A stretch of 64,000 nt of DNA from an uncultured Ignavibacteriota bacterium (lineage in GTDB: Bacteria > Bacteroidota > Ignavibacteria > Palsa-1295), in assembly GCA_903900335.1 (NCBI GenBank), contig CAIUMP010000060.1, positions 62,001 through 126,000 of the forward strand, given 5' to 3'. The stretch's first letter is position 1. Each line of letters opens with the position of its first letter. Below the pieces are notes generated by a model. It was not told where the DNA came from. It searched no databases and saw only the letters and a program-made list of their open reading frames with translations. Shown one piece after another: positions 63,303 through 64,000 of this stretch. The translations under genes and the position numbers were made by a program.

Positions 63303-64000
63303 CTATGGGTTGACAATGGCGCTAATTCGGGCGCGAAGCCGAGTCTTCCACTCGGTAACGGTCAGATTCGTCCCGCCGAGTCCAAAATCGTCGTAGGGAT
63401 CGACCACTTTTCCATTCTTGACCCGATACATCGCGGCGCTATTCCCGAAAACTCCCCAGTAAGGCTGAACCGTAAAATAGGCATTAGCAGTATCGTTTCC
63501 GACACCAGCTAAGCGCAGAAATACAATGTATTCGCCTCCGGGTTTGATCCACGATCCTGAAGAATCGATTAGGAAATCACCCGGTCCTGGGGCATCATCA
63601 AACAGACCTTTTTGCCATTGCCGCGAATACTCAAAACGAATACAAGTACCAAGGGAAGCTGCCGTCACATTCGCTTCTACAATGAACGGTGTGGTGGTTT
63701 GAGGCGATTCTTTGGATCCTTTTCGCGATGGAATCATCATGGGGCACGAAGGGACTCGTTGGCCTTTTATTTCGTCCTGAATTGTTGCCGTAACGAGAAC
63801 CATATCCGTAATACCTTTCCCGGGCGGATATAACTTTACAGAGGTGTCCGTCACGGACACGTCGGAGATGATGTCGCAAGCCAAAAGAAATCCGGTTCTG
63901 CCCGTGTCACCGAATATCCCTCCAATGTGGTTCTGAATTGAGCCTCTCTCTTGATCCGGATCAGCCTTGTAATTCCAGCGATATGGATGCTCTCCTGCTC
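63303..64000 (-). CDS. Secreted-type hypothetical protein (5' end outside window)
   Basis: The frame is open to the right edge; the TTG start at 63884 in the ORF track is probably internal, as upstream codons read on as HPYRWNYKADPDQERGSIQNHIGG...TGRTGFLLACD. About 232 codons are visible, no recognised family. The segment FLIDSSGSWIKPGGEYIVFLRLAGVGNDTANAYFTVQPYWGVFGNSAAMYRVKNGKVVDPYDD looks like a beta-rich extracellular protein. It ends ARISAIVNP with no sorting domain. It lies 23 nt upstream of the metalloprotease gene, probably in one operon. Confidence 0.6.
   Translation of the reverse strand, partial: AGEHPYRWNYKADPDQERGSIQNHIGGIFGDTGRTGFLLACDIISDVSVTDTSVKLYPPGKGITDMVLVTATIQDEIKGQRVPSCPMMIPSRKGSKESPQTTTPFIVEANVTAASLGTCIRFEYSRQWQKGLFDDAPGPGDFLIDSSGSWIKPGGEYIVFLRLAGVGNDTANAYFTVQPYWGVFGNSAAMYRVKNGKVVDPYDDFGLGGTNLTVTEWKTRLRARISAIVNP

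Overview
The window looks like a chromosomal segment from the Bacteroidota/Chlorobiota side of the tree, most like a Kapabacteria/Ignavibacteria-type lineage. The sequence-based reasons are type IX secretion (T9SS) components (a PorU-like C25 sortase followed by a PorV/PorQ-like barrel), several secreted proteins with T9SS-type C-terminal sorting domains, a 31-residue mS38/COX24-like basic ribosomal peptide starting MPSGKKRKRHK, and outer-membrane barrels ending in an aromatic residue. The lineage is inference; no rRNA gene is present to settle it.

Layout. 0-3.6 kb: a PIN-domain fragment, then era, a DUF1015 gene and fabI on the minus strand. 3.7-15.8 kb (minus): secA, porU-like, porV-like, an FN3-type lipoprotein, an SLBB protein and a sugar-type solute-binding lipoprotein. 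16-21.4 kb (plus, then minus): a TIR/TolB-like/TPR protein, about 1.1 kb without a convincing gene but with a promoter and many hairpins, a renalase-like FAD protein with a 285-residue RGG/YQQG tail, and the mS38-like peptide. 21.5-30.3 kb: an MscS channel, dapB-dapA, a T9SS-exported beta-propeller protein, a NYN nuclease, a sugar ABC ATPase, two outer-membrane proteins and a SRPBCC protein.

30.4-61.1 kb is the translation cluster, all on the minus strand: fusA, tuf, rpsJ-rplC-rplD-rplW-rplB-rpsS-rplV-rpsC-rplP-rpmC-rpsQ, rplN-rplX-rplE-rpsN-rpsH-rplF-rplR-rpsE-rpmD, rplO-secY-map, infA-rpmJ-rpsM-rpsK-rpsD-rpoA-rplQ. This usually compact block is broken at three places by accessory genes: a Wzz/O-antigen-ligase pair between fusA and tuf; an NTF2-like gene, a split type ISP/IIG-like restriction-modification gene and an array of palindromic repeats between rpmD and rplO; and two homologous, tail-to-tail acyltransferase genes between map and infA. 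Terminators follow fusA, tuf and rpmD, and rplO has its own promoter and a structured leader, so the broken operon appears to have been rewired. 61.1-64 kb holds secreted proteins, including a zinc metalloprotease gene interrupted by an in-frame TGA.

The most unusual signal is the 17.93-18.95 kb region. It has an extended -10 promoter and a 48-nt element that recur together, in the same order, in the rplO leader 21 kb away. It contains a perfect 10-bp tetraloop hairpin plus many smaller stems, and it sits directly upstream of a protein with an RNA-binding-type RGG tail. A large structured non-coding RNA, or a very long regulatory leader working with that protein, is a testable hypothesis and not a demonstrated fact.
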